This document shows, in pieces, positions 1 to 10,045 of a DNA stretch of 64,000 nucleotides. The DNA lies in NCBI GenBank assembly GCA_000153385.1, contig CH672374.1, positions 1,089,039 to 1,153,038 on the forward strand. Reading direction: 5' to 3'. The DNA comes from Flavobacteria bacterium BBFL7. Lineage in GTDB: Bacteria > Bacteroidota > Bacteroidia > Flavobacteriales > Flavobacteriaceae. The notes under the pieces are model-generated. The model was given only the letters and a program-made list of their open reading frames with translations. It was not told the DNA's origin and did no database searches. Made by a program: the position numbers and the translations under genes. Numbering within the stretch: the first letter of the stretch is position 1; every line of letters starts with the position of its first letter.

Positions 1-1614
1 GCACAATCATTGCGCATAGAATACAAAACAACAATCACAGCCAATGAAAAAATAGTTGATAGCATTACGAATCAAAAAGAGTTTCAAAATTTCAATCAAT
101 TAAGTGAATATAATGATAGCATTATTAGAAGATTACACTTAACAGGTTATATCAACCTACTAGCTAAACCATTGAGAAAAGAAAACGAAAAAACATATAT
201 ACAAGTTTTAAAGCTCAACAAAAAAGTGAGGTATGCTAAAATTGAAGCTTCCTCAGAAAACAAGGAATTAAAAGAGTTAATTGAGACTTCGCTTTCGCGT
301 AAGCGAAACAACAACATCATTGAAATTAAGGATATTAATAAAAAAACAGAAGAGATCTACCAATTTATCTCTGATGAAGGCTACCCTTTTACACGAATTA
401 CAACCCAACCATTGTACAACAATAAAAAAGTAGACACATTAACTCTAAGGCTGGATATATCTATACGTGACAAAAGAAAAATAGACAACATCGTGGTAAA
501 AGGCTATAATAAGTTTCCAAAAAAATACTTAGATCGTATTATAAATCAACACTTAACGCTTAATCAAAACAATATTAATACAATCACCACTCTTCTAAAA
601 GACATTCCCTTCATACAAATTGAAAAAGAGCCAGAGATTCAGTTTAAAAAAGACTCAACAATTATCTATACTTATGTAAGTAAAAGAAATAGCAATTCTG
701 CCGACGGGTTGATAGGATTTAATAATACAGAAAGTGGAAAAATAGAACTTAACGGATACATAGATCTAACACTATTAAATAATTTAAATAGAGGTGAAAA
801 TCTAAACATCGTATACAGAGGAGAAAATGAGGATCAAACTAAGCTAGACATTAATTTAGAAATACCTTATATACTAAATTCTAATTTAGGGATAACTTCT
901 GGGCTTAATTTATTGAGAAGAGATAGTACCTATCAAAACACTTCGATAAATGCAGGGTTATTTTACTCCATTACCCCAAAGTCATCTTTAGGGTTATCAT
1001 ATAACAACAAACAATCAACAACAAATCAATCAGATGACTCTATAAATGATTATGAGAGCAACAATGCTATCTTCAACTTTAAACACCTTACTCCATCAAT
1101 TGAAGAAATTTATATAATAGATTTCCTGACTGATTTACAAATAGGAATAGGTAATCGAACTACCACAACCGAAAGCAACAACCAAATACTTATTGAAGCA
1201 ACGATATTAAAAAATCTATATATTGATAACAAACAAAGCATCCATTTAGAAAATAGGAATAAATATTTAGGCAGTAAAAATATTTTATTTAATGAGCTTT
1301 ATCAAATAGGCGGGATCAATAGTATACGTGGATTTAACCAAAACAGTATTGACACATCACTTTTTTCTACTATCAATACAGAATATCGTTATCTTTTGAA
1401 TAAACAAATTTACCTACATAGCATACTCGATTATGCCATTTTTGAAGATTATACAACAAAAAAAGTCAGAAATATTTATGCAATTGGTTTCGGAGCTGCA
1501 ATTTTAACACAATCCGGCATTTTAAGATTAAGCGTAGCTAATGGCACATTTTCTGGAGCTAACATAGACTTTTCCAGTACAGTAGCACATATTAATCTAT
1601 TAATAAATTTCTAG
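1..1614 (+). CDS. Omp85/BamA-like outer membrane protein, 5' end missing
   Basis: The reading frame is open from base 1 (Ala-Gln-Ser before the first possible TTG at 10). The Ala-Gln-Ser looks like the end of a signal peptide, so the true start lies outside the window. About residues 157-225 look like a POTRA module (KIDNIVVKGYNKFPKKYLDRII). The C-terminal 300 residues are alternating beta strands with a SIRGF segment near residue 435, matching the conserved RGF motif of Omp85 barrels. This suggests a surface antigen (D15/TamA/ShlB-like) involved in outer membrane insertion or secretion; the substrate is unknown. A degenerate copy of the 16-bp palindrome lies at 290-305. Family call is fair, specific role unknown. 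Confidence 0.7.
   Translation, partial: AQSLRIEYKTTITANEKIVDSITNQKEFQNFNQLSEYNDSIIRRLHLTGYINLLAKPLRKENEKTYIQVLKLNKKVRYAKIEASSENKELKELIETSLSRKRNNNIIEIKDINKKTEEIYQFISDEGYPFTRITTQPLYNNKKVDTLTLRLDISIRDKRKIDNIVVKGYNKFPKKYLDRIINQHLTLNQNNINTITTLLKDIPFIQIEKEPEIQFKKDSTIIYTYVSKRNSNSADGLIGFNNTESGKIELNGYIDLTLLNNLNRGENLNIVYRGENEDQTKLDINLEIPYILNSNLGITSGLNLLRRDSTYQNTSINAGLFYSITPKSSLGLSYNNKQSTTNQSDDSINDYESNNAIFNFKHLTPSIEEIYIIDFLTDLQIGIGNRTTTTESNNQILIEATILKNLYIDNKQSIHLENRNKYLGSKNILFNELYQIGGINSIRGFNQNSIDTSLFSTINTEYRYLLNKQIYLHSILDYAIFEDYTTKKVRNIYAIGFGAAILTQSGILRLSVANGTFSGANIDFSSTVAHINLLINF
290..305. repeat. 16-bp palindrome, imperfect copy
   Basis: CGCTTTCGCGTAAGCG, one mismatch to the consensus CGCTTTCGCGAAAGCG. 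It lies inside the Omp85-like gene and reads LSRKR. Confidence 0.7.
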
Positions 1615-1730
1615 AATGTTACCTTAATGTTAACTATCACTTAAATAATTGCATAATTTGATAGGATAAAAGTTGTTTTATTAACTATTATTTGTGACTT
1701 TTGGCTTTGGCTAATTCAAATAAATCAAAA

Positions 1731-4700
1731 ATGAAAACAAAATTAAATGGAATTTTAACGCTGTTCTTAGCGTTAGTTGTGCAATTTGCTATTGCACAAA
1801 CGGTGACCGGTAAGGTTACTGATGCATCAGGAGAACCTGTTCTAGGAGCAACCGTTCTTGTAAAAGGGAGCAGTAATGCAACTACTACCGATTTTGATGG
1901 TAACTATTCAATTAGTGCCGTTGCAACTGACGTTTTAGTATATTCTTTTGCTGGTTATACACCTCAAGAAATACCGGTAGGTGATCGCAATGTTATTGAC
2001 ATTGTTATGGAAGAAGCTCTAGATGCTGTGGTTGTACAGGCATATAGAACTGCGTCTGTAGCAAAAAGTAACGTCGCTGCAACGACTATAACTAGTGAAG
2101 ATATAGTTGACAGACCTAACGCATCTGTAATTCAGAGGTTACAAGGTCAGATACCAGGACTTACAGTACAAACTAATACTGGTCAACCAGGAGCTAACTC
2201 ATTAATTCAATTAAGAGGTATTAGTTCAATTAACGGTAACACCGAACCATTAATAGTAGTTGATGGTGTACCAGTTGATGAGGATGCCTTCAGAACATTT
2301 AACCCAAATGATATTGAGACAACTACAGTTTTAAAAGATGCTGCAGCAACTGCAATTTATGGTAACCGTGGTGCGAATGGTGTGATAGTTATCACTACGA
2401 GAGGTGGTAAATACAATACACCTTTAACCGTTAATTATTCAGCTCAAACTGCATTTACTGAATTAATTGACACTGATTACAATTTGTATGACGCTCAAGG
2501 TTATTTATCTTTAGAAAACAGAAGAGGAACTGGTCGTGGAGCAACGCTTACCCAAGCAGAAATTGACGCGTTTGATGTGAACACAGATTGGAGAGACACA
2601 TTCTTCAGAACTGGAGTTTCTCAACAACATAACTTATCGTTACGTTCAGGTGGTGAAAACTTAACTCAGTTCACATCATTAAACTACACTAAACAAGAAG
2701 GTTCCCTACTTGCCAGTGATTTACAACGTATGAACCTTAGGACTAATATCTCTGGGAAATCTGACAATGGAAAATTTAAATTCAGCACAACAGCTGCTTT
2801 AGGTTTCTCAAAAAACAACTCTCAAACAGAGCCAGAAACAAGAAATAACGCCATTTATTTCAACTCTATCTTTAATGCTAACAATGGGTTGCCATATTTT
2901 GACCCAAATAACATTGATGTAGAATTAGAAAATTGGGTTAATACATTACAAGCTGTTTACGCACCTTATGTAACCTTGGACAATGTTAGATTAAATGGTA
3001 ACCAAGAAGATGAAATCAAATTAATCTTAGGTGGAGATGCTTCATATAAAATAACAGATAAGCTTACTGCTCGTTATAGAATTGGTGTTGATTACACAAG
3101 TGAAGTTGGATTACGTTATGCTGATCCAAGATCAGGTCTAGCAAGAGTTAGAGCTAGCTTTATAGGACCAGATGAAGTAGAAGGTTTTCAAACTGAATCT
3201 TATTTTAGAGATTTCCGTTTCAACTCTAACGTAAACTTAGGATATGCAACGAAGTTTGGTAAAGGAGAAACAGATAGAGATAAGAAACATAGTTTCTTAG
3301 CTAATGTTTATTTAGAATACGTTAAGGCACATTTCAAAAGTTTTAACTTCTCACAAACTGGTTTAGACCCAAGAACTTTCTCTCCAGGAAATGATGGTGG
3401 TGCATTTATATCAGATAATTTAGATAACGATGAATTTGTACCAACTGTAGGATCATCTAAGGCTAGTACAGGTTTATTTTCTTACTTCGGAGAGGTAGAT
3501 TATGATTATGACGAAAGATTTGGTTTCACAGGAACTTTAAGAAGAGATGCTTCATCAAGATTTACTGAAGATAATGCATGGGGTACTTTTTGGTCTGTAG
3601 CAGGTAGATGGAATTTACATAAAGAAAAGTTTATGGAAAATGTATCTTTTGTTAATTCTTTAAAAGTAAGAGCATCTTACGGTACTACTGGTAACGATCG
3701 TATTGCTGGTACATATTATGGAGCTTTAAATAACACAAGAACGTTATTTACAACAGGTCTATCTTATGCTGACAACCAAACATTTGTTAGAGCTCAATTA
3801 GGAAACACAGACTTAAGATGGGAGACAATCAAACAAGCCAACTTAGGTATTGAATTTGCTATGTTTGATAGTAGATTACGTGGTACATTTGAAGTGTATG
3901 ATAAGAAAACTGAAGATTTATTCTTTAACCAATTCGTATCACTTGTAAATGGTGTAAGCTCTGTAAATGCTAACTTAGGAGATATTCAAAACCGAGGTGT
4001 TGAACTAGGAGTTTCTTATGATGTTTTAAGAGCTAATAACAAGGATCAATTAGGTGTGAATGTATACGCTAATGTTAATTACAACAAAAACAAAGTTCTA
4101 TTTGTGGACTTACCTGATGGGATTCAAGATAACGGTACTAACGTAATTCAGGTTGGTGAGCAGATCAATGAATTCTTTGTAGTTCCTTACTTAGGTGTTA
4201 ATCCAGCAAATGGTAACTTATTATTTGAAGATATCAATGGTAACCCAACTGAGGCACCTACACTAGAAGATCGTAGATTAACTGGTACTGATAGTGCTCC
4301 AGATTTTCAAGGTGGTTTTGGTGTTAACTTAGACTATAAAAACTTCTTTTTTGAAACACAACTTAACTTCATGACAGGTCTTTCTCGTTTTGATTTTAAT
4401 CAACAAGATTACTATGACATCACAAGTTTAGGTCTTTACAACTTATCTGCAGACTTAGAAAGAGCTTGGACTCCTACTAATAGAATCACAGATATACCTT
4501 CACTAGATGCTACAAACTCTGACCCAGGTGTTACTTCTGATAGATTCTTAAAAGACTCAGATTTCCTAAGATTAAGATTTGTACAGTTAGGTTATAACTT
4601 TGACCAGAAATTATTGGATAAAACATTCTTATCTTCAGGTAGAATATATGTGAATGCTGAGAATTTAGTTACTTGGAGTGAATGGCTAGGTAGTGATCCA

Positions 4701-4778
4701 GAAAGTCAAAGACTATCAGAATATAACAGATACCCTACTCCAAGAACTATTAGTGTTGGATTAGATCTTAACTTCTAA
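1731..4778 (+). CDS. SusC/RagA family TonB-dependent outer membrane transporter
   Basis: Outer membrane importer that works with the SusD lipoprotein encoded 11 bases downstream. The ATG at 1731 is preferred over an in-frame TTG at 1701 because it begins directly with a signal peptide (MKTKLNGILTLFLALVVQFA, cleavage before Gln). About residues 24-105 form the carboxypeptidase-regulatory-like domain (VTGKVTDASGEPVLGATV...DFDGNYSI). The TonB plug follows at roughly 110-230, with LRGISSINGNTEPLIVVDGVP and AAATAIYGNRGANGVIVITT. The remainder is a beta barrel ending in Phe. The length of 1015 aa is usual for the family. No glycosidase, peptidase or sigma/anti-sigma pair sits beside it, so the imported substrate (glycan, peptide or other) cannot be inferred. 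Confidence 0.95.
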   Translation: MKTKLNGILTLFLALVVQFAIAQTVTGKVTDASGEPVLGATVLVKGSSNATTTDFDGNYSISAVATDVLVYSFAGYTPQEIPVGDRNVIDIVMEEALDAVVVQAYRTASVAKSNVAATTITSEDIVDRPNASVIQRLQGQIPGLTVQTNTGQPGANSLIQLRGISSINGNTEPLIVVDGVPVDEDAFRTFNPNDIETTTVLKDAAATAIYGNRGANGVIVITTRGGKYNTPLTVNYSAQTAFTELIDTDYNLYDAQGYLSLENRRGTGRGATLTQAEIDAFDVNTDWRDTFFRTGVSQQHNLSLRSGGENLTQFTSLNYTKQEGSLLASDLQRMNLRTNISGKSDNGKFKFSTTAALGFSKNNSQTEPETRNNAIYFNSIFNANNGLPYFDPNNIDVELENWVNTLQAVYAPYVTLDNVRLNGNQEDEIKLILGGDASYKITDKLTARYRIGVDYTSEVGLRYADPRSGLARVRASFIGPDEVEGFQTESYFRDFRFNSNVNLGYATKFGKGETDRDKKHSFLANVYLEYVKAHFKSFNFSQTGLDPRTFSPGNDGGAFISDNLDNDEFVPTVGSSKASTGLFSYFGEVDYDYDERFGFTGTLRRDASSRFTEDNAWGTFWSVAGRWNLHKEKFMENVSFVNSLKVRASYGTTGNDRIAGTYYGALNNTRTLFTTGLSYADNQTFVRAQLGNTDLRWETIKQANLGIEFAMFDSRLRGTFEVYDKKTEDLFFNQFVSLVNGVSSVNANLGDIQNRGVELGVSYDVLRANNKDQLGVNVYANVNYNKNKVLFVDLPDGIQDNGTNVIQVGEQINEFFVVPYLGVNPANGNLLFEDINGNPTEAPTLEDRRLTGTDSAPDFQGGFGVNLDYKNFFFETQLNFMTGLSRFDFNQQDYYDITSLGLYNLSADLERAWTPTNRITDIPSLDATNSDPGVTSDRFLKDSDFLRLRFVQLGYNFDQKLLDKTFLSSGRIYVNAENLVTWSEWLGSDPESQRLSEYNRYPTPRTISVGLDLNF

Positions 4779-4789
4779 AATAAAAAGCA

Positions 4790-6295
4790 ATGAAAAAAAT
4801 AATAATTATAATAGCAGCTGTATTTGCATTATACAGTTGTGAGGATGCAACCGACATAGTGCAACCAAGTGAATTTGGTTTTGACGCAGCATTTCAAAAT
4901 GCACAAGACGTTAAAACTGCTGTTTATGGAGTTTACGGAGCAGTAAACTCAACTTCAGAAATCCAATTTACAACTCAGGTAACTGATGAATGTAGTTTAG
5001 GAGCTTCAGGAAATAATGGAAGTGATACTCACAGATTACAAATCAATGTTAATAATGCATTTGCTAATGCAATTTGGGCAAATAACTACGCTGCCATCTT
5101 AAGAGCAAACATTTTGTTCGAAGGAGCTGCCTTAGTTACTCCAACTGACCCAGCAGATGTCGCTTTATATAATGAAGCTTTAGGTGAGACGTATGCTTTG
5201 AGAGCATTTGCATATAGCAAATTGTTAACTTATTTTTCTGAAGATTTGAGTGACCCTAATTCATTAGGTGTTATTTTAATTGACTATGTACCAAGTGTTG
5301 AAACTAGATTACCACGTAGTAATGTACAAGATGTTGTTGACTTTATAAACAATGACCTTCAGGAAGCTGAAAATTTACTTACTACAGCAGGTACAGGATA
5401 TAGTTCAATTTTTGTTTCTGTTGAGTTTATCAGAGCATTACGAGCAAGAGTTAATGCATACGTAGGAGATTATCCTACTGCAAGCACTTATGCTAATGCT
5501 GTATTAGGTTCTTTCACATTACCAACAACGGCAAGTGAGGCAGATTTCAGAACAATCTGGCAAGATGTTGCTGGTACAGCTGAAGCGAACGAAGTGATTT
5601 TTAAATTTGATAATACTTTAGAAGTTGGAAGTTCAATAGGTCAAATATGGAACACTAACGTAAGTGATGTAACTGGAGCTCCATTATATGAAGTAAGCAG
5701 AAACTTGTACCAAACATTAGAAGACAACGCTACTAATTTTGGTGACATAAGAAGAAACATTTGGATTGACCCTACATCTACAATAGTAGCTGATTATCCT
5801 AATGACCCTAATCCTCAACAAAATGATCGTATCGTAGTTGATAAATATCCAGGAGATCCTGCACTTCCAGGTTTAACAGGAGGACTTACTAATGATCAGA
5901 AGGTTTTTAGAACAGTTGAGATGCACTTTATTCTGGCAGAAGCAGCTGTTGTAAATAATGACTTACCAGGTGCTGCAGCACAGATTAAACTTGTTCGCGA
6001 TGCTAGATATACAAATCAGCAGGCTGCACCTGTCTATACAAGTGCACAAGCTGCATGGGCAGACATCTTAAATGAACGTAAAATTGAATTATTTGCTGAA
6101 GGTCATAGATTTGCAGATGTGAAAAGACTTGGAGCGTTAGCAAATCAAGGATACGATCGTAATGAGACTGACTGTTCATTATATCCAACTCCAGAATGTG
6201 ATCTTGGATTTTCTGATGTAAGAACACAGTATTTACCTATTCCTCAATCTGAATTCCAAGGTAATCCAGGTATCGAACAAAATCCTAATTTTTAA
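4790..6295 (+). CDS. SusD/RagB family nutrient-binding outer membrane lipoprotein
   Basis: Surface lipoprotein that caps the SusC barrel and captures the ligand. It starts with a lipoprotein signal (MKKIIIIIAAVFALYSC, Cys17 lipidated). The N-terminal third carries the helical TPR-like core (NAIWANNYAAILRANILFEGA; LGETYALRAFAYSKLLTYF). The C-terminus has the family signature AAWADILNERKIELFAEGHRFADVKRLG and ends with the usual YLPIPQSEFQGNPGIEQNPNF-like tail. 501 aa is standard. It is almost certainly co-transcribed with the SusC gene upstream. Confidence 0.95.
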   Translation: MKKIIIIIAAVFALYSCEDATDIVQPSEFGFDAAFQNAQDVKTAVYGVYGAVNSTSEIQFTTQVTDECSLGASGNNGSDTHRLQINVNNAFANAIWANNYAAILRANILFEGAALVTPTDPADVALYNEALGETYALRAFAYSKLLTYFSEDLSDPNSLGVILIDYVPSVETRLPRSNVQDVVDFINNDLQEAENLLTTAGTGYSSIFVSVEFIRALRARVNAYVGDYPTASTYANAVLGSFTLPTTASEADFRTIWQDVAGTAEANEVIFKFDNTLEVGSSIGQIWNTNVSDVTGAPLYEVSRNLYQTLEDNATNFGDIRRNIWIDPTSTIVADYPNDPNPQQNDRIVVDKYPGDPALPGLTGGLTNDQKVFRTVEMHFILAEAAVVNNDLPGAAAQIKLVRDARYTNQQAAPVYTSAQAAWADILNERKIELFAEGHRFADVKRLGALANQGYDRNETDCSLYPTPECDLGFSDVRTQYLPIPQSEFQGNPGIEQNPNF

Positions 6296-6313
6296 TTTTT
6301 AACATCTTATAAA

Positions 6314-7150
6314 ATGAAAAATATATTTAAATATTTAGGAGTGGCATTAGCAATTTTAATGGTTTCCTGTGAAGCAGACCCATTGATCTATAATGGAAAT
6401 AGTAATCCATTAATCTCTTTTAGCTCTCCTACATACAATTTAGAAATTGTAATTGACGCTACTGGTACGTTGGAAGTACCTGTTAATTCATCTAGTTTAT
6501 CCTCAACAGATCGAACTATCGGTGTAGAAGTAGTTGCGGATGGTACAACTGCTTTAGCAGGTTCTTATTCGGTTCCTGCAACAGTTACTATTCCAGCAAA
6601 TGAATATAATGGTATTTTAACTATTGATGGTACTGACATCGCAGGTGTAGACACTAGTGCTCTTAACCTAATCATTTCATTAACTCCAGGAAGTGGTTTC
6701 ACTACAGGACCTGATGCAAATGTAAATGTGTATCAAGTTTGTCCAGTAGACGAGACTTTTTTCACCGGAGACTATCAAATGACTCATCTTGTATTTAACG
6801 GATTTGGAGTACCTACTTTCGGATTTGCTAAGCAAGTAACTTTATCAAATCCAGGTGGAACATCCAGAACATTTGTTGCACCTTATGCTCCAGATCTAGG
6901 AGCGTTCAGTGATGTTACTTGGTCTTTCGGATTATCTTGTAATGAGGTTGTTTGGGGTCCTACTCAAGATACAGGTGTTGGTTGTGCTGCAACTCCAGCT
7001 AATATTGAGTTGAGTACTGCAGATGCTGCATTTGGTAACGGAGCGTATGACCCATTAAATGATGCCTCTTTTACTATGAATTTAGTAGACGATGATGCTG
7101 ATGACTGTGGAGCAAGAACTAATGTTTCAATTCTGATGACTAAAATCTAG
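6314..7150 (+). CDS. Lipoprotein of the SusC/D cluster, function unknown
   Basis: 278 aa with a clear lipoprotein signal (MKNIFKYLGVALAILMVSC). The N-terminal half (about 30-140) is beta-rich and resembles the Ig-like/DUF1735-type domains found in lipoproteins that accompany SusCD. The second half contains paired cysteines (VYQVCP, LSCNEV, GVGCAA, DDDCGA) that may form disulfides. Its place as the last gene before a strong terminator suggests a surface accessory to the SusCD complex, comparable in position to SusE/SusF, but the ligand is unknown. The domain assignment is tentative. Confidence 0.65.
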   Translation: MKNIFKYLGVALAILMVSCEADPLIYNGNSNPLISFSSPTYNLEIVIDATGTLEVPVNSSSLSSTDRTIGVEVVADGTTALAGSYSVPATVTIPANEYNGILTIDGTDIAGVDTSALNLIISLTPGSGFTTGPDANVNVYQVCPVDETFFTGDYQMTHLVFNGFGVPTFGFAKQVTLSNPGGTSRTFVAPYAPDLGAFSDVTWSFGLSCNEVVWGPTQDTGVGCAATPANIELSTADAAFGNGAYDPLNDASFTMNLVDDDADDCGARTNVSILMTKI

Positions 7151-7171
7151 TATTAGATTTAAATTTATCAA

Positions 7172-7202
7172 AACGCCTCAACCAATGGTTGAGGCGTTTT
7201 TT
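7172..7202 (+). terminator. Intrinsic terminator of the SusC/D operon
   Basis: Perfect 12-bp stem (AACGCCTCAACC paired with GGTTGAGGCGTT), 3-base loop, then a run of T. It ends the SusCD-lipoprotein operon. Confidence 0.93.
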
Positions 7203-7217
7203 ATTTACATACATTTG
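7189..7217 (+). promoter_or_regulatory. Bacteroidetes-type promoter of rlmB
   Basis: TTG at 7189-7191, an 18-base gap, and TACATTTG at 7210-7217, only 4 bases before the ATG at 7222. The -33 box sits inside the 3' arm of the preceding terminator. The predicted transcript would be leaderless or nearly so. Confidence 0.6.
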
Positions 7218-7221
7218 CAAC

Positions 7222-7956
7222 ATGGAAAAAACGACATACATTTACGGTTTAAGAGCGATAATCGAAGCTATCGAAAGTGGACAAAACCTAGGTAAAGTCT
7301 ATTTACTAAGAGAAGCTGAAGGTGTTTTAATGGGACAACTTAAAACTCTAGTTACTAAACATAAGATTACCAACTCGTTTGTACCTGTAGAAAAGCTAGA
7401 TAAAATATCTAGCCATGGAAATCATCAAGGTGCAGTTGCTTCTATTTCACCAGTGGATTTTGCCTCTTTAGAAGATATCCTTGAGCAACGTAATGTAGAA
7501 TCCAAAGAAATTTATTTATTATTAGATGGTGTTACGGATGTAAGAAACTTTGGTGCTATTATTAGAACAGCAGAATGTACTGGAGTAAGCGCAATTATTA
7601 TAGGAGAAAGCGGCTCTGCTCCTATCAATCCAGCGACTATAAAAACTAGTGCTGGTGCTGTATTTAATATTCCTATTTGTAAAGTTTCCCATATTAAAGA
7701 TGCCGTGTTTTTAATGAAAGCATATGGTATAACCACAATAGGGGCGACTGAGAAATCTACCAAACTTGTTTATGATATTGACTTAAATCAATCAATCGCT
7801 TTAGTAATGGGAAGTGAAGAACGTGGTATCAATCCTTCAACACTTAAAGTAATCGATGAACCTATTAAATTACCAATGAAAGGTGATATTGCTTCTTTGA
7901 ATGTTTCTGTCGCTTGTGGCGCAATATTATATGAGATCGTCAGACAGCAAGGATAA
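7222..7956 (+). CDS. rlmB: 23S rRNA (guanosine-2'-O-)-methyltransferase RlmB / TrmH family
   Basis: SPOUT-class RNA 2'-O-methyltransferase that uses S-adenosylmethionine; RlmB methylates G2251 of 23S rRNA. The N-terminal substrate-binding domain (YIYGLRAIIEAIESGQNLGKVYLL) is followed by the knot domain: LLLDGVTDVRNFGAIIRTAE, SAGAVFNIPI, LVMGSEERGI and LPMKGDIASLNVSVACGAILYE. The ATG at 7222 is preferred to a TTG at 7189 that lies within the upstream terminator hairpin. Length 244 aa fits RlmB. It is transcribed alone and converges on the rhomboid gene 4 bases away. Confidence 0.9.
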   Translation: MEKTTYIYGLRAIIEAIESGQNLGKVYLLREAEGVLMGQLKTLVTKHKITNSFVPVEKLDKISSHGNHQGAVASISPVDFASLEDILEQRNVESKEIYLLLDGVTDVRNFGAIIRTAECTGVSAIIIGESGSAPINPATIKTSAGAVFNIPICKVSHIKDAVFLMKAYGITTIGATEKSTKLVYDIDLNQSIALVMGSEERGINPSTLKVIDEPIKLPMKGDIASLNVSVACGAILYEIVRQQG

Positions 7957-7960
7957 ATCA

Positions 7961-8635
7961 TCATTCTTCTTCATCTAACGGAATAAAATTTCCATTCTCA
8001 TCAAAGTGACGCATAAATGGATCATCCTCTTCATTATAATCAGGACTTTCCCATTTATACTTCTTTTTTTCTGGCAATTTATTTTTAGTTACTACAGCAA
8101 GGATTAGACCTACTACTCCACCACTTAAATGGCCTTCCCATGAAATGCCAGTCTCTATAGGTAGAACATACCATACCATGCTACCATAAAAGAAGGTTAC
8201 CACAAAGCTAAGGGCAAGCATTCTATAATGCTTTGTAAATATTCCTTTAAAAAAAAGAAAACTAGCGAGAAGGTATATTAATCCACTCGCACCGATATGA
8301 TAAGAAGGTCTACCTATTATCCAAGTAATTAAACCACTAAGAATTAATCCGAAAACCAAAACTTTAAGGCTGACCGATCTGTAGAAATAACACAGCCCAG
8401 TTATTAATATTAAAGATGGTAAAGTATTACTCCATAAATGGGCTAAATCGCCGTGAATGAATGGACTAAAAAGGACACCTCTGAGTCCTACCCATTTGCC
8501 AGGTCTAATTCCTAAATCTGTAAAGTTAAAATGATACTTAACTTCAATAGTAAAGACCAACCATATACTAATAGTAAATACTAATGCTGGCAGTATAGTA
8601 TAAATATCAAATTTAAAATATTGAGAATCTTTCAC
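7961..8635 (-). CDS. Rhomboid family intramembrane serine protease
   Basis: Integral membrane protease that cleaves transmembrane helices. About six hydrophobic segments are visible. Catalytic Ser lies in HIGASGLIYLLASFLFF and catalytic His in WEGHLSGGVVGLILA; the usual HGDLAHLWSNTL motif is also present. The tail after about residue 185 is acidic and cytoplasmic-looking (EEDDPFMRHFDENG). The start codon is GTG at 8635. 224 aa is a compact flavobacterial form. Substrate unknown. Confidence 0.9.
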   Translation of the reverse strand: MKDSQYFKFDIYTILPALVFTISIWLVFTIEVKYHFNFTDLGIRPGKWVGLRGVLFSPFIHGDLAHLWSNTLPSLILITGLCYFYRSVSLKVLVFGLILSGLITWIIGRPSYHIGASGLIYLLASFLFFKGIFTKHYRMLALSFVVTFFYGSMVWYVLPIETGISWEGHLSGGVVGLILAVVTKNKLPEKKKYKWESPDYNEEDDPFMRHFDENGNFIPLDEEE

Positions 8636-8749
8636 TTCTATATAATATCAAGAATATAGCCAAATAGAAAACTGGTAAAACTGTCATGTCAAGATAGTTT
8701 TAGCTGTTAAAACATCATATATATTTATTGCTATTCATATCTTCGTCCT

Positions 8750-10045
8750 ATGCTTAATTCACCACTTGCAGAACGTATAAGACCACAAAATCTTAGTGAA
8801 TATCTAAGTCAAAATCATCTTGTAGGAGAAAGAGGAACTTTGAGACAACATATTCTCAATGGCACCATACCTTCTTTAATATTGTGGGGACCACCTGGCA
8901 CAGGTAAAACGACTCTTGCTAATATCATCGCACAAGAGAGCAAACGGCCTTTCTATACATTGAGTGCTATTAATAGTGGTGTGAAAGATGTCAGAGAGGT
9001 TATCGATAAAGCAAAAAGTGCTGGCGGTTTATTTACTGCAAAAAACCCAATACTATTTATTGATGAGATTCACCGCTTCAGCAAATCCCAACAAGATTCT
9101 TTACTCGCAGCAGTAGAAAAAGGTTGGGTCACTTTAATAGGAGCCACAACTGAGAACCCAAGTTTTGAAGTTATTCCTGCATTATTATCTAGGTGTCAGG
9201 TTTATGTTTTAGACGCTTTCGCGAAAGCGGATCTTGAACAACTATTGCATAGAGCTTTAAAAATAGATGAAGTCCTAAGTATTAAGGACATCACAATCCA
9301 GGAAACAGAAGCATTATTGCGCATAAGTGGTGGCGATGCAAGAAAGCTTCTCAACATATTTGAATTAGTAATCAATAGTCAGCCATCGGGTCCTATTGTA
9401 ATTACTAATGAATTGGTTTTTGAACAAGTTCAATCTAATCCAGCTCGATATGATAAGACTGGAGAACAGCATTATGACATTATTAGTGCATTTATCAAGT
9501 CTATACGAGGTAGTGATCCCAATGCAGCAGTATACTGGCTGGCCAGAATGATTGAAGGTGGAGAAGATTTGAAATTTATCGCAAGACGCATGCTTATATT
9601 AGCAAGTGAAGATATAGGTAATGCAAATCCAACAGCACTAATTATGGCCAATAATACCTTTCAAGCTGTTTCTACAATAGGATATCCAGAGTCTAGAATT
9701 ATTTTAAGTCAATGTGCCATATACCTAGCTACATCTATTAAAAGTAATGCTTCATATCTCGCTATAGGTCAAGCTCAACAAATAGTTAAACAGACTGGCG
9801 ACCTACCAGTGCCACTAGGCCTGCGTAACGCACCTACCAAATTAATGAAAGAACTAGGCTACGGTCAGGAATATAAATATGCACATGACCATCCTGGGAA
9901 TTTTGCGCAATTTGACTTTTTACCTACAGAAATTAGTGGTACTAAAATTTTTAATCCTGGAAATAACCCTAGGGAACAAGCTCAAAGGGAATTCTTAGAA
10001 AAGCGTTGGAAAGAACATTATGATTACAAACCTAGTAAAGGTTGA
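8750..10045 (+). CDS. rarA: Replication-associated recombination protein A (AAA+ ATPase)
   Basis: RarA/MgsA, a clamp-loader-like ATPase acting at stalled replication forks. Walker A is [14 protein letters not shown] near residue 45 and Walker B is [19 protein letters not shown] near 100. Sensor and lid regions follow ([22 protein letters not shown]). The C-terminal half is the MgsA tetramerisation domain ([21 protein letters not shown]...). 431 aa is normal. The 16-bp palindrome at 9214-9229 reads AFAKA. The 3' end overlaps the convergent yjjG-like gene by 22 bases. Confidence 0.95.
   Translation: MLNSPLAERIRPQNLSEYLSQNHLVGERGTLRQHILNGTIPSLILWGPPGTGKTTLANIIAQESKRPFYTLSAINSGVKDVREVIDKAKSAGGLFTAKNPILFIDEIHRFSKSQQDSLLAAVEKGWVTLIGATTENPSFEVIPALLSRCQVYVLDAFAKADLEQLLHRALKIDEVLSIKDITIQETEALLRISGGDARKLLNIFELVINSQPSGPIVITNELVFEQVQSNPARYDKTGEQHYDIISAFIKSIRGSDPNAAVYWLARMIEGGEDLKFIARRMLILASEDIGNANPTALIMANNTFQAVSTIGYPESRIILSQCAIYLATSIKSNASYLAIGQAQQIVKQTGDLPVPLGLRNAPTKLMKELGYGQEYKYAHDHPGNFAQFDFLPTEISGTKIFNPGNNPREQAQREFLEKRWKEHYDYKPSKG
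9214..9229. repeat. 16-bp palindrome, exact copy
   Basis: CGCTTTCGCGAAAGCG in rarA, read as AFAKA. Confidence 0.9.

Noticed and set aside
1701-1730. Upstream TTG start for the SusC gene
   Set aside because: Would put ten polar residues before a perfect signal peptide; ATG 1731 fits better.
6003-6227. Open frame of 74 codons on the minus strand within the SusD gene
   Set aside because: Lies wholly within a well-supported coding sequence, has no recognisable domain, and is a shadow frame.
9214-9229. The 16-bp palindrome read as an intrinsic terminator or transcription factor operator
   Set aside because: Copies lie in the middle of essential genes, lack a T run, and are in genes with unrelated functions.
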